Below the pieces are notes generated by a model. It searched no databases and was not told the origin of the DNA. It worked only from the letters and a program-made list of their open reading frames with translations. From Paraburkholderia nodosa (lineage in GTDB: Bacteria > Pseudomonadota > Gammaproteobacteria > Burkholderiales > Burkholderiaceae): 64,000 bases of DNA. Positions 24,615 to 32,925 of this stretch are shown in pieces. A program made the translations under genes and the position numbers. Numbering within the stretch: position 1 is the stretch's first letter; every line of letters starts with the position of its first letter. The stretch covers positions 1-64,000 of the forward strand of contig NZ_MCNV01000027.1 in NCBI RefSeq assembly GCF_001718195.1, in the 5' to 3' direction.

Positions 24615-25616
24615 ATGTGGATCAAGCGGAGCAGCAGGATCTTGCTCAACGGTGACGACATCCCCGCGAGCGAAATCACGCCGCAAAAGGTGTACGAACA
24701 GCGTCGGCGCATTCTGCGGGCCGCGGGCGCGCTTGCGCTCGGCAGCATTGCGGGGCCGTTCGGTGCAAGAGAGGCGTTTGCGGAATACGCCCCCGGCGAC
24801 CCGAAGGCGCAGAAGCTCGCCGCGCAGACGAACACGAAGTTCGTCGCGCTCGACAAGGTCACGCCCTACAAGGACATCACGACCTATAACAACTTCTACG
24901 AGTTCGGCACCGACAAGGGCGATCCGGCTCAAAACGCGCACACGCTGCGGCCGCGTCCGTGGAAGCTGAGCGTCGAGGGCGAGGTGAAGAATCCGAAGGT
25001 CTATGACATCGACGAGATTCTCAAGCTCGCGCCGCTCGAAGAGCGCGTGTACCGGCATCGTTGCGTGGAGGGCTGGTCGATTGTCGTGCCGTGGGTCGGT
25101 GTTTCGCTTTCCGAACTGATCCGCCGCGCGCAGCCCACGGGCAACGCGCGCTACGTGCAGTTCATCACGCTCGCCGACCCCTCGCAAATGCCGGGTCTCG
25201 CCGAGCCGATTCTCGACTGGCCGTATTCCGAAGGCCTGCGCATGGACGAAGCGATGAATCCGCTCACGCTGCTCACGGTCGGCCTTTACGGCCAGGTGCT
25301 GCCGAACCAGAACGGCGCGCCCGTGCGTGTGATGGTGCCGTGGAAGTACGGCTTCAAGAGCGCGAAGTCGCTGGTGAAGATCCGCTTCGTCGAGAACCAG
25401 CCGCCCACGAGCTGGAACAAGTACGCGCCGAACGAGTACGGCTTTTATTCGAACGTGAACCCGAACGTCGATCACCCGCGCTGGAGCCAGGCCACGGAGC
25501 GGCGTATCGGCGAAGACGGCTTCTTCCAGCCCAAGCGCAAGACGCTCATGTACAACGGCTACGGCGACCTCGTCGCGTCGATGTATCAGGGCATGGATCT
25601 GCACAAGAACTTCTGA
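24615..25616 (+). CDS. msrP: Protein-methionine-sulfoxide reductase catalytic subunit MsrP (YedY)
   Basis: MsrP repairs oxidised methionine in periplasmic proteins using a molybdopterin cofactor. The 333-residue protein has a twin-arginine signal (QRRRILRAAGALALG) and the molybdenum-ligand cysteine C150 in HRCVEGWSIVVPWVG, then the sulfite-oxidase fold with PWKYGFKSAKSLVKI. ATG 24615 is preceded by GGAG at 24604-24607; the longer frame lacks support. msrQ follows 24 bases downstream. Confidence 0.95.
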   Translation: MWIKRSSRILLNGDDIPASEITPQKVYEQRRRILRAAGALALGSIAGPFGAREAFAEYAPGDPKAQKLAAQTNTKFVALDKVTPYKDITTYNNFYEFGTDKGDPAQNAHTLRPRPWKLSVEGEVKNPKVYDIDEILKLAPLEERVYRHRCVEGWSIVVPWVGVSLSELIRRAQPTGNARYVQFITLADPSQMPGLAEPILDWPYSEGLRMDEAMNPLTLLTVGLYGQVLPNQNGAPVRVMVPWKYGFKSAKSLVKIRFVENQPPTSWNKYAPNEYGFYSNVNPNVDHPRWSQATERRIGEDGFFQPKRKTLMYNGYGDLVASMYQGMDLHKNF

Positions 25617-25640
25617 GCAACGAGCTTGATGGAGCGAGAG

Positions 25641-26354
25641 ATGGAATCGACGACGACACCACAGGCCGCCGCGCGCGTGGGGGCGGGCCAGGCGCGCCCT
25701 GCGCGAAAGGCGGGTGTGGCGAGCGTGACGGGCCCGCGCTGGCTGCCGTGGGCGAAGGTGGCGGTGTTCGTCGCGGGGCTGTACCCGCTTGCGCGCCTCG
25801 TGCTGTTCGGCTTCACGGACGGGCTCGGTGCGAATCCGATCGAGTTCATCACGCGGTCCACAGGCCTGTGGACGCTGGTGTTCCTCTGCATCACGCTCGC
25901 GGTCACGCCGCTGCGACGAATCACGGGCTGGAATACGCTGGTCCGCTTTCGACGCATGCTGGGCCTCTTCGCGTTTTTCTACGCGACGCTGCACTTCACG
26001 ACCTACATCTGGTTCGACAAGTGGTTCGACGTCGCCGCGATGCTCAAGGACGTGGGCAAGCGGCCATTCATCACGGTGGGTTTTGCCGCGTTCGTGTTGC
26101 TGATTCCGCTCGCCGTGACGTCCACGCGCGCGATGGCGCGCCGGCTCGGACGGCGCTGGCAGACGCTGCATCGGCTCATCTACGCGATCGGCGTGCTGGC
26201 GATTCTGCACTTCTGGTGGATGAAGGCGGGCAAGCACGACCTCGTGCTGCCCAAGCTCTACGGCGCGATTATGCTGGCGCTGCTCGGCTGGCGCGTGGCC
26301 GTGTGGCTGCTTGCGCGCTGGCGTGCCGCGCGCCCGGATGCGGGCGCCGCGTAG
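25641..26354 (+). CDS. msrQ: Heme-binding membrane subunit MsrQ (YedZ)
   Basis: MsrQ passes electrons from the respiratory chain to MsrP. The 237-residue protein has about six membrane helices of the ferric-reductase-like type, with heme-ligand-type histidines in FFYATLHFTTYIWF, WQTLHRLIYAIG and AILHFWWMK. Two other in-frame starts exist at 25626 (TTG) and 25629; ATG 25641 is chosen because GGAG lies at 25631-25634. The N-terminal 30 residues are Ala/Arg-rich and longer than in E. coli YedZ. Confidence 0.93.
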   Translation: MESTTTPQAAARVGAGQARPARKAGVASVTGPRWLPWAKVAVFVAGLYPLARLVLFGFTDGLGANPIEFITRSTGLWTLVFLCITLAVTPLRRITGWNTLVRFRRMLGLFAFFYATLHFTTYIWFDKWFDVAAMLKDVGKRPFITVGFAAFVLLIPLAVTSTRAMARRLGRRWQTLHRLIYAIGVLAILHFWWMKAGKHDLVLPKLYGAIMLALLGWRVAVWLLARWRAARPDAGAA

Positions 26355-26379
26355 GTGCAGAGCACGCAGGCAGGCAAAT

Positions 26380-26408
26380 AAAAAGCGACGCCGAGGCGTC
26401 GCTTTTTT
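26380..26408. terminator. Bidirectional terminator between msrQ and lysA
   Basis: GCGACGC (26385-26391), loop CGAG, GCGTCGC (26396-26402), flanked by five A on the left and six T (26403-26408) on the right. It serves the convergent msrQ and lysA. Confidence 0.9.
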
Positions 26409-26430
26409 CACGGGCGGGCGGACGAAAGAC

Positions 26431-27702
26431 TCAGTCCGGCAGCACGCGCTCACTGGCGAACAACTCCGCCACGTTTTCGCGCTCGCGCGCGAGATGCACG
26501 CGCTTGCCGTCGACCATCACTTCGGCGGCGCGCGCACGCGTGTTGTAGTTCGAGCTCATCACGAAGCCGTAGGCGCCCGCAGAGCGGATCGCGAGCACGT
26601 CGCCCGGTTCGATCGCGAGCGAGCGTGCGCGGCCCAACCAGTCGCCGCTTTCGCACACCGGGCCGACCACGTCGTAGGTTTGCGGTGCCGACTGGCGCGC
26701 AACGACCGGCTCCATCGCGTGATACGCGTCGTACATGGCGGGACGGGCGAGGTCGTTCATCGCGGCGTCGACGATCGCGAAGTTCTTCTCCGAGCCTGGC
26801 TTCAGGAACTCGACCGTGGTGAGCAGGATGCCCGCATTGCCCACGAGCGAGCGGCCCGGCTCGAAGTACACCTCGCGCGCCTTGCCCGTTTTCGCGCCAT
26901 ACGCCTCGATGCGGTCGAGCACCGTGCGCACGAACTCGCCGATGTCGGGCGGCGTTTCGTCGTCGTAGGTGATGCCGAGGCCGCCGCCCACGTCGATGTG
27001 GCGGATGCTCACGCCGTCGGCTTCGATCTGGTCGACGAGTTCGAGCAGCTTATCGATGGCGTCGAGATACGGCGCGATTTCGGTGATCTGCGAGCCGATG
27101 TGGCAGTCGATGCCGACCACGTCCAGGTGCGCCATGGCCGCGGCCGCGCGATAGGTCGCGCGCGCTTCGTCGAATGCCACGCCGAACTTGTTCGCCTTCA
27201 GGCCGGTGGAAATGTACGGATGCGTTTTCGGATCGACGTCCGGATTCACGCGCAGCGAAACTGGCGCCTTCTTGCCGAGCTTGCCCGCCACCTCGTTGAG
27301 GCGGTCGAGTTCGGGAATCGATTCGACGTTGAAGCACTTCACGCCCGCTTCGAGCGCCTCGCGCATTTCGCCGGCGGTCTTGCCGACGCCCGAGAACACC
27401 ACGTCCTGCGCTTTGCCGCCTGCCGCGAGCACGCGGGCGAGCTCGCCCGCCGAAACGATGTCGAAGCCCGCGCCTTCGCGCGCGAACACGTTGAGCACGG
27501 CGAGGTTGCTGTTCGCCTTGACCGCGACGTGCACCTTGGCGCGGCGGCCGGCGCAGGCGTCGGCGTAGGCGTGCCATGCAGCGGTGAGCGCCGCGCGCGA
27601 ATACACATAAAGCGGCGTGCCGTACTGTGCGGCGAGATCTGCGGCCGAGACGCCTTCTACGAAGAGCGTGCCGTTATCGCGGTGAAAAGCGGACTGGGTC
27701 AT
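26431..27702 (-). CDS. lysA: Diaminopimelate decarboxylase
   Basis: LysA makes L-lysine by decarboxylating meso-diaminopimelate with pyridoxal phosphate. The 423-residue protein has the PLP lysine in VHVAVKANSN, the glycine-rich phosphate loop HIDVGGGLGI, the EPGRSLVGNAG motif, and the subunit-shared cysteine in CESGDWL. The reading frame continues upstream, but ATG 27702 (MTQSAFHRDNGTLFVEG) is the expected start. lptM lies ten bases upstream on the same strand. Confidence 0.96.
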   Translation of the reverse strand: MTQSAFHRDNGTLFVEGVSAADLAAQYGTPLYVYSRAALTAAWHAYADACAGRRAKVHVAVKANSNLAVLNVFAREGAGFDIVSAGELARVLAAGGKAQDVVFSGVGKTAGEMREALEAGVKCFNVESIPELDRLNEVAGKLGKKAPVSLRVNPDVDPKTHPYISTGLKANKFGVAFDEARATYRAAAAMAHLDVVGIDCHIGSQITEIAPYLDAIDKLLELVDQIEADGVSIRHIDVGGGLGITYDDETPPDIGEFVRTVLDRIEAYGAKTGKAREVYFEPGRSLVGNAGILLTTVEFLKPGSEKNFAIVDAAMNDLARPAMYDAYHAMEPVVARQSAPQTYDVVGPVCESGDWLGRARSLAIEPGDVLAIRSAGAYGFVMSSNYNTRARAAEVMVDGKRVHLARERENVAELFASERVLPD

Positions 27703-27712
27703 GCGAGCGTTT

Positions 27713-28060
27713 TTACTGGGTTGGCGTGGCGTCGGAAGCCGCCTGCGGGCTGCCGGTGGTCGCGGGTGGGGTGCCGAGTTCGGTGTCCGGGGACAACGAC
27801 AGCGGCGTGCCGGAGGTGTCCGGAATCGTGCCGATGGGCGCCGATGCAGACTCGGGAGCGCTCGCGGGCGTCGCGCCGGTTTCCGGCTGCGTGGTTTCGA
27901 AATTGGGCTTGGGCGGAAGCGGCGGCACGGTGGGCATGTAGAGCGCGCCGCGCTGGCCACAGCCTGCGAGCGCGACGGCGCCGATCGCAAAAGCCGCTAG
28001 AATCGCGCGGGGCGTCCATGCGCTGGGGGCCGCTGCGCGCGTCCGGGAAATGACACGCAT
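27713..28060 (-). CDS. lptM: LptM-type lipoprotein (YifL-like)
   Basis: The 115-residue protein has an N-terminal membrane segment with a lipobox LAGC near residues 31-34 followed by GQRGALYMP, the short conserved core of YifL/LptM, a lipoprotein that helps oxidative maturation of the LptD LPS translocon. The remaining 70 residues are Pro/Thr/Ser-rich and look unstructured, longer than in E. coli. It sits between lysA and the divergent cyaY; in E. coli yifL also lies next to cyaY. Confidence 0.8.
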   Translation of the reverse strand: MRVISRTRAAAPSAWTPRAILAAFAIGAVALAGCGQRGALYMPTVPPLPPKPNFETTQPETGATPASAPESASAPIGTIPDTSGTPLSLSPDTELGTPPATTGSPQAASDATPTQ

Positions 28061-28095
28061 AATTGTCCCTGAATGAATAACCGGTGGAGTTTAGC

Positions 28096-28413
28096 ATGCC
28101 AGACAATGACTACCTGAGCCGCGCGGAGGCCGTGCTGGCGGCCGTAGAGCGGGCCGTGGACGAGGCCGAAGCGGACATCGAACTCGAGCGCAGCGGCAAC
28201 GTTCTGACGCTCGAATTCGAGAATCGCACGAAGATCATCGTGAACCTGCAGCCGCCGATGCGCGAAATCTGGATCGCGGCGAAGGCGGGCGGTTTCCACT
28301 ATCGCTTCATCGACGACAAATGGCGCGACACGCGCACGGGCACCGAATTCTTCTCGGCGCTCACGGCCTATGCAACGGAGCAGTCGGGCGAGCCGGTACG
28401 GTTCGAGCCATAA
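28096..28413 (+). CDS. cyaY: Frataxin homologue CyaY
   Basis: The 105-residue protein has an acidic first helix (EAVLAAVERAVDEAEADIE) and the frataxin beta-sheet with NRTKIIVNLQPPMREIWIAA and GFHYRFIDDKWRDTRTG. It binds iron and modulates IscS-dependent iron-sulfur cluster assembly. ATG 28096 has GGAG at 28086-28089; a GTG at 28084 is in frame but less likely. Only 35 bases separate it from divergent lptM. Confidence 0.94.
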   Translation: MPDNDYLSRAEAVLAAVERAVDEAEADIELERSGNVLTLEFENRTKIIVNLQPPMREIWIAAKAGGFHYRFIDDKWRDTRTGTEFFSALTAYATEQSGEPVRFEP

Positions 28414-28469
28414 GCGCGCAAGCGTGAGCTCATAAAAGAAACGGGCGCGAGTCGCAAGACTGTGAACTG

Positions 28470-28511
28470 AACCCCAAGAGTTGGACATAGATCCGACCCT
28501 TGGGGTTTTTT
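28470..28511 (+). terminator. Terminator of cyaY within a larger inverted repeat
   Basis: AACCCCAAG (28470-28478) pairs with CTTGGGGTT (28499-28507), followed by T to 28511. The arms extend to 28463 (TGAACTGA) and 28513 (TTTTTTCA), giving ends that look like an IS3-type terminal repeat. On the minus strand it also lies just after mrcA. Confidence 0.8.
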
Positions 28512-28534
28512 CATGGCCATTGCTGCGGTGTGCC

Positions 28535-30970
28535 TCAGTGCCCGCGGAACAGATTCATGATGTCTTCCTTCTCCTTCGCATTCACGTGCTCGGGCGTCGG
28601 ATCTGCACCGGCATCGTCGGCGCCCGATGCGCCGCCAGCCGACGCCTCGAGCGCCGCCTGACTGATGCCCACTGTCGAGACGAAGCCGTGGCCCGGCGTG
28701 GCGTCGGCGTAGTAGAGCTCGTCGCCGAGCGTGACGATGCCGTCCGGCATCGCCATCTTGTACTCGGGCACGCCGCTTAGCGCCTTCTGCATGTAGTCGA
28801 TCCAGACCGGCAGCGCGAGACCGCCGCCCGTTTCCTTGTCGCCGAGGCTGCGCGGGTTGTCGTAGCCGATCCAGGCGATCGCGGCCAGCGTGTGCTGATA
28901 GCCCGCGAACCACGCGTCGCGCGAGTCGTTGGTCGTGCCGGTCTTGCCGCCCAGGTCGGTGCGCTTGAGGACGTTCGACTTCGCGCCCGTGCCGCGCTGC
29001 GCGACGCTCTGCAAGAGGCTGTTCATGATGTACGCGTTGCGCGGGTCGATGGCGCGCGGCGCGTTCTGCTCGGCCACGAGCGGCTGCGCCTGGGCGACCA
29101 CCATGCCGCGCTGGTCGGTGACTTCGGCGATCAGATACGGATTCACGCGATACCCGCCGTTGGCGAACACCGAGTAGCCGGCGGCCATCTGCAGGGGCGT
29201 GACGAGACCCGCGCCGAGCGCCATCGGCAGGTAGGCGGGATGCCGGCCGGCGTCGAAGCCGAAGTGCGTGATGTACTGCTGCGCGTACTTCGTGCCGATG
29301 TGGTTGAGGATACGGATCGACACGAGGTTCTTCGACTTCATGAGCGCCGTACGCATGCTCATGGGGCCGTCGAAGCCGCCGCCGTAGTTCTTCGGCTCCC
29401 ACGGCTGGCCGCCCGTTTCGGCGGCGCTGAAGAAGAGCGGCGCGTCGTTGATGACCGTCGCCGGCCCGAGCCCCTTGTCGAGCGACGCCGAGTAGATGAA
29501 CGGCTTGAAGCTCGAACCCGGCTGACGCCACGCCTGGGTGACGTGGTTGAACTTGTTCTTGTTGAAGTCGAAGCCGCCCACGAGCGCGCGGATCGCGCCG
29601 TCCTGCGGCACGATCGAGATGAATGCGCCTTCGATTTGCGGCAGCTGCGTGATCGACCAGTCGCCTGCGTTGTTGCGCGCGAGGCGGATGATCGCGCCCG
29701 GCCGGATCTTCTGCGACGGCTGCGCGCGCGTGGAGAGCGCGAACTGCGCGAAGCGCAGCCCGTCGCCAGTGACGCTCGTAGTGTTGCCGTCCATGAACGT
29801 GACCCGCACTTCCTTCGGGCTCGCCGCCGTGACGACCGCCGCCACGAGTTCGCCGTTGTCGGGGTGCTCGACGAGCGCGTCGTCGATGGCCTGCTCTCGC
29901 TCGTCGCTGTCCGTGGGCAGGTCGATGAACGCCTCGGGCCCGCGATAGCCGTGGCGCCGTTCGTAGTCCATCAGTCCCCTGCGCAGCGCGCGATAGGCGA
30001 CATCCTGATCGGCGGAGTCGATGGTGGTGACGACGTTCAGTCCGCGGGTGTACGCCTCCTCGTGGTACTGCGCGTACATCATCTGGCGCACCATTTCCGC
30101 GACGTACTCGGCGTGGACGCTGAATTCCTTGCCCGCACCCTTGACGACGAGCGGCTGCGCCGCGGCCTCGTCGTACTGCTGCTGGGTGATGTAATGCAGC
30201 TCGAGCATGCGCTGGAGAATGTACTCCTGGCGCACCTTCGCCCGCTTCGGATTGACGACCGGGTTGTAGGCCGACGGCGCCTTGGGCAGCCCGGCCAGCA
30301 TCGCGCACTCGGCGAGTGTGAGATCTTTCAGATCCTTTCCGAAGTACACGCGCGCGGCGCTCGCGAAGCCATATGCGCGCTGGCCCAGATAGATCTGATT
30401 CATGTACACCTCGAGAATCTGATCCTTCGAGAGTTTCGACTCGATCTTATAGGCGAGCAGCATCTCGTAAATCTTGCGCGTGTAGGTCTTTTCGCTCGAA
30501 AGGAAGAAGTTGCGCGCCACCTGCATGGTGATCGTGCTGGCGCCCTGGGTGGCATGGCCATTGGTGAGCGCGACAAAGCCCGCGCGCGCAATGCCGGCGA
30601 GGTCGACGCCGCCGTGATCGTAGAAGCGCGCGTCTTCGATGGCGAGAATGGCCTTCTTGAGGTTGTCCGGCACGTCCTTGAAATGGACGATGTCGCGCCG
30701 CTCCTCGCCGAATTCGCCGATCAGCACATGGTCGCGCGTGTAGATGCGCAGCGGCACCTTCGGGCGATAGTCGGTGAGCGCCTCGAGCGACGGCAGGTTC
30801 GGTGTCGCCACGACGAGCGCGTAGCCGAGTACGAGCGCCACACACACCACGCCGGCGAAAATGAGGCCGAAAAAGGCGATCAGCAGCGTGGCCCACCACG
30901 GGCGCTTGCGCCGCCGGGGCGGCTCGGGCGGCGTGGAAGGCGGTACGGACGAAGGAAGCTGATCTTGCAT
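28535..30970 (-). CDS. mrcA: Penicillin-binding protein 1A (bifunctional glycosyltransferase/transpeptidase)
   Basis: This class A PBP polymerises and cross-links peptidoglycan. The 811 residues comprise a Pro-rich cytosolic tail, one membrane anchor (about 25-55), a GT51 domain with EDARFYDHGGVD, QGASTITMQVARNFF and KIYEMLLAYKIE, and a transpeptidase domain with GSSFKP (catalytic Ser), KSKN and KTGT. An OB-like insert separates the domains, as in E. coli PBP1a. It is divergent from the pilMNOQ operon, a layout shared with Pseudomonas and E. coli (mrcA next to hofMNOPQ). Confidence 0.96.
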   Translation of the reverse strand: MQDQLPSSVPPSTPPEPPRRRKRPWWATLLIAFFGLIFAGVVCVALVLGYALVVATPNLPSLEALTDYRPKVPLRIYTRDHVLIGEFGEERRDIVHFKDVPDNLKKAILAIEDARFYDHGGVDLAGIARAGFVALTNGHATQGASTITMQVARNFFLSSEKTYTRKIYEMLLAYKIESKLSKDQILEVYMNQIYLGQRAYGFASAARVYFGKDLKDLTLAECAMLAGLPKAPSAYNPVVNPKRAKVRQEYILQRMLELHYITQQQYDEAAAQPLVVKGAGKEFSVHAEYVAEMVRQMMYAQYHEEAYTRGLNVVTTIDSADQDVAYRALRRGLMDYERRHGYRGPEAFIDLPTDSDEREQAIDDALVEHPDNGELVAAVVTAASPKEVRVTFMDGNTTSVTGDGLRFAQFALSTRAQPSQKIRPGAIIRLARNNAGDWSITQLPQIEGAFISIVPQDGAIRALVGGFDFNKNKFNHVTQAWRQPGSSFKPFIYSASLDKGLGPATVINDAPLFFSAAETGGQPWEPKNYGGGFDGPMSMRTALMKSKNLVSIRILNHIGTKYAQQYITHFGFDAGRHPAYLPMALGAGLVTPLQMAAGYSVFANGGYRVNPYLIAEVTDQRGMVVAQAQPLVAEQNAPRAIDPRNAYIMNSLLQSVAQRGTGAKSNVLKRTDLGGKTGTTNDSRDAWFAGYQHTLAAIAWIGYDNPRSLGDKETGGGLALPVWIDYMQKALSGVPEYKMAMPDGIVTLGDELYYADATPGHGFVSTVGISQAALEASAGGASGADDAGADPTPEHVNAKEKEDIMNLFRGH

Positions 30971-30996
30971 ACGAACACCAGAAAAACAGTCCCGCG

Positions 30997-31002
30997 ATTA
31001 TA
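30997..31002 (-). promoter_or_regulatory. -10 element of the mrcA promoter
   Basis: On the minus strand GGCTATAATCG contains a perfect TATAAT. The -35 region is poor (GAAAGC at 17-18 bases). The predicted start leaves a leader of only about 20 bases. Confidence 0.45.
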
Positions 31003-31258
31003 GCCGCCGCTCGCCCGCTGGCTTTCGATACGCTTACATGGACGGCGCGGGCGAGCACGCGATCCGCTGTTTCTGTCGATGCGTCCGCTGACGCCTCTGC
31101 TGATATTCGCACTGTAGACGCGCCCCTGGCGCGTGGATAGCGCTGGCGGCGACCGTTGGCCGTTCGGCCGAGTATTCGTGCGCCACCGCGATTCGCACAA
31201 TTTCTCCATCGACGCGCTGCGAACGGTTTGCGGCGCGCGGACGTACGGGAGGGATGCG

Positions 31259-32239
31259 ATGGGTTTCGGGAATCCGCTGTTGTTGGGCGCTCGCCGGTTT
31301 GCCGCGGGTGTGGATTTAAGCGCGCGCGGGGTCACGCTGGTGGTGTTGAGCCAGCGCATTGTCGGGGCGGGGCCGGTCCGCCTCGAATGGCTGGCGAGCG
31401 CGCCGCTCGCGCGCGAGGCGCTCGCCGGCGCGGAGATCGTCGACCGGGCGGCCATCGTCGCGGCGCTTCGCTGCGTGTTTGGCGAGTTGCCGCGCGCCAG
31501 CGCGGCGGCGTCGCTGCGTTGCGCCATGGCGCTGCCCACGAGCGCGACGCTCGTCGCGACCGTGCCGCTTGCGCGTCTGGCGCCGGCGGGCGCGACGGAC
31601 GAATCGGGTATTCACGCAGCGCTGGAGCCGCTCGTGCTGGCGGAGGCGGAGCGCACGGCGGGCGTGGAGCGCGGCGAGCTGGCGGTCGACTGGAGCGTGC
31701 TGCCGGCCACCCCGCGCAGCCGCGAAGCACAGGTGACGATCGCGGCGACGCCGCGGCAGCATCTCGAATCGCGCATCGAATGCGCGGCTATGGCGGGCAT
31801 CACGCTGTGCGCCGTGGACGGCGAGGCGCACGCCGCGTTGCGCGCCATGCGGCACGCGGCGGTGTACGAGTTGCCGCCGCACGAACCCTGGGTGGCGATC
31901 TGGGTCGGCCCGGAAGGCGTGCACGGCTGGTTGCTCGTCGACGACTCGGTCATCCGGCACATGCGCTTTCCCGCGCTCGAACATGCCGATCTCGTGGAGG
32001 CGCTGCACGACCTCGTCGACGGCGAGCAGGCCGGCTGCGTGCAGGTCTCGGGCGAGCTTGCCATGCTTCGCGGCGCAAACTTCACGATGGCCGACATCGG
32101 CGACGCGCTGGGTGCGCCAGTGCTGCCGTTCGAATGCGCACCGCTGGCCGACGTCGAGTGGCCGCTCGCGGCGACGCTGTTGCACGATCCGGCGTGCGCG
32201 GTGGCCTTCGGGCTCGCGCTGCGCGGGGTGGCGGAATGA
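31259..32239 (+). CDS. pilM: PilM-like pilus assembly ATPase
   Basis: The 326-residue protein begins with AGVDLSARGVTLVVLS after a short lead, the phosphate-1-type segment of the actin-like PilM fold. PilM is cytoplasmic and binds the PilN N-terminus to form the inner-membrane alignment complex of type IV pili or DNA uptake machines. GGGAGGG at 31247-31253 supports ATG 31259 over an upstream frame. Sequence is divergent from well-known PilM, so assignment rests on the fold segment and the pilN-O-Q neighbours. Its stop overlaps pilN (ATGA). Confidence 0.78.
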   Translation: MGFGNPLLLGARRFAAGVDLSARGVTLVVLSQRIVGAGPVRLEWLASAPLAREALAGAEIVDRAAIVAALRCVFGELPRASAAASLRCAMALPTSATLVATVPLARLAPAGATDESGIHAALEPLVLAEAERTAGVERGELAVDWSVLPATPRSREAQVTIAATPRQHLESRIECAAMAGITLCAVDGEAHAALRAMRHAAVYELPPHEPWVAIWVGPEGVHGWLLVDDSVIRHMRFPALEHADLVEALHDLVDGEQAGCVQVSGELAMLRGANFTMADIGDALGAPVLPFECAPLADVEWPLAATLLHDPACAVAFGLALRGVAE

Positions 32240-32925
32240 CGCTCGCGCGCGCTGTGCGCGGCTTTCCGGGCCGGGCCGTCGGCGGTTTCAACTTGCTGCC
32301 GTGGCGGCGCCGCGCCATCCGCAGGAGGCTCCGCTGGCGCCTGCTCGAATGGGGCGCCGCGGCGCTTGGCGGATGCGCGTGTGCGCTGGGTGTCGTGCTT
32401 TGGCAGCGCATCGAATGCAGCACGCTCGAGGTTCGGCGCGAGGCGCTGGAGCGGCCACTGGCGCAGTGGCGCGCACCGCTCGCCGAGGCGCAGCGCCTCA
32501 CGCGGGAGATCGAAGCGCGCCGCATCGGCGATCGACTCGCCCGACAGCACGCGCAGGCGACGGCGCGCTTTTTCGCCCTTGCGGACGCGTTGGCGAGTGA
32601 GCCTGCTCCAGGCGTCGGCTTGCAGCAGCTTGCGCAGTCCGCCGATGAAACCGATCTGCAGGCGAGCGCGGCGGACGAATCGGCGGCTGCGGCCTGGCTC
32701 GGACGCCTGCGCTCGCTGCCCGACGTCGAGGCCTTGAGCGTGCGCGAACTCAAGCGCGGCGTGCCGGCTGGCGCTGCACGTGAGCGTGTGCCCGATGGCG
32801 AACCGATTCGCGTGGCAGCTCATCTCGTCTGGCAAGGCGCGAGCACTGTGCCGCAGGGCGGCGCACCGCGAGTGCGCGAGGCGTCCCGAGCGTCGAGCGG
32901 CGCCGCCGCGAAGGAGGCGACATGA
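32236..32925 (+). CDS. pilN: PilN-like pilus assembly membrane protein
   Basis: The 229-residue protein has the PilM-binding FNLLPWRRR motif at about residues 18-26, a single membrane helix (LLEWGAAALGGCACALGVVL), a coiled-coil and a small periplasmic domain, the PilN layout. The frame that contains it is open further upstream, but the start at 32236 overlaps the pilM stop and puts the motif at the N-terminus. The C-terminal 25 residues are Ser/Ala-rich. Confidence 0.75.
   Translation: MTLARAVRGFPGRAVGGFNLLPWRRRAIRRRLRWRLLEWGAAALGGCACALGVVLWQRIECSTLEVRREALERPLAQWRAPLAEAQRLTREIEARRIGDRLARQHAQATARFFALADALASEPAPGVGLQQLAQSADETDLQASAADESAAAAWLGRLRSLPDVEALSVRELKRGVPAGAARERVPDGEPIRVAAHLVWQGASTVPQGGAPRVREASRASSGAAAKEAT

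Noticed and set aside
28892..31003. 703-codon plus-strand frame opposite mrcA
   Set aside because: Antisense shadow; the mrcA product has all PBP1a motifs in order.
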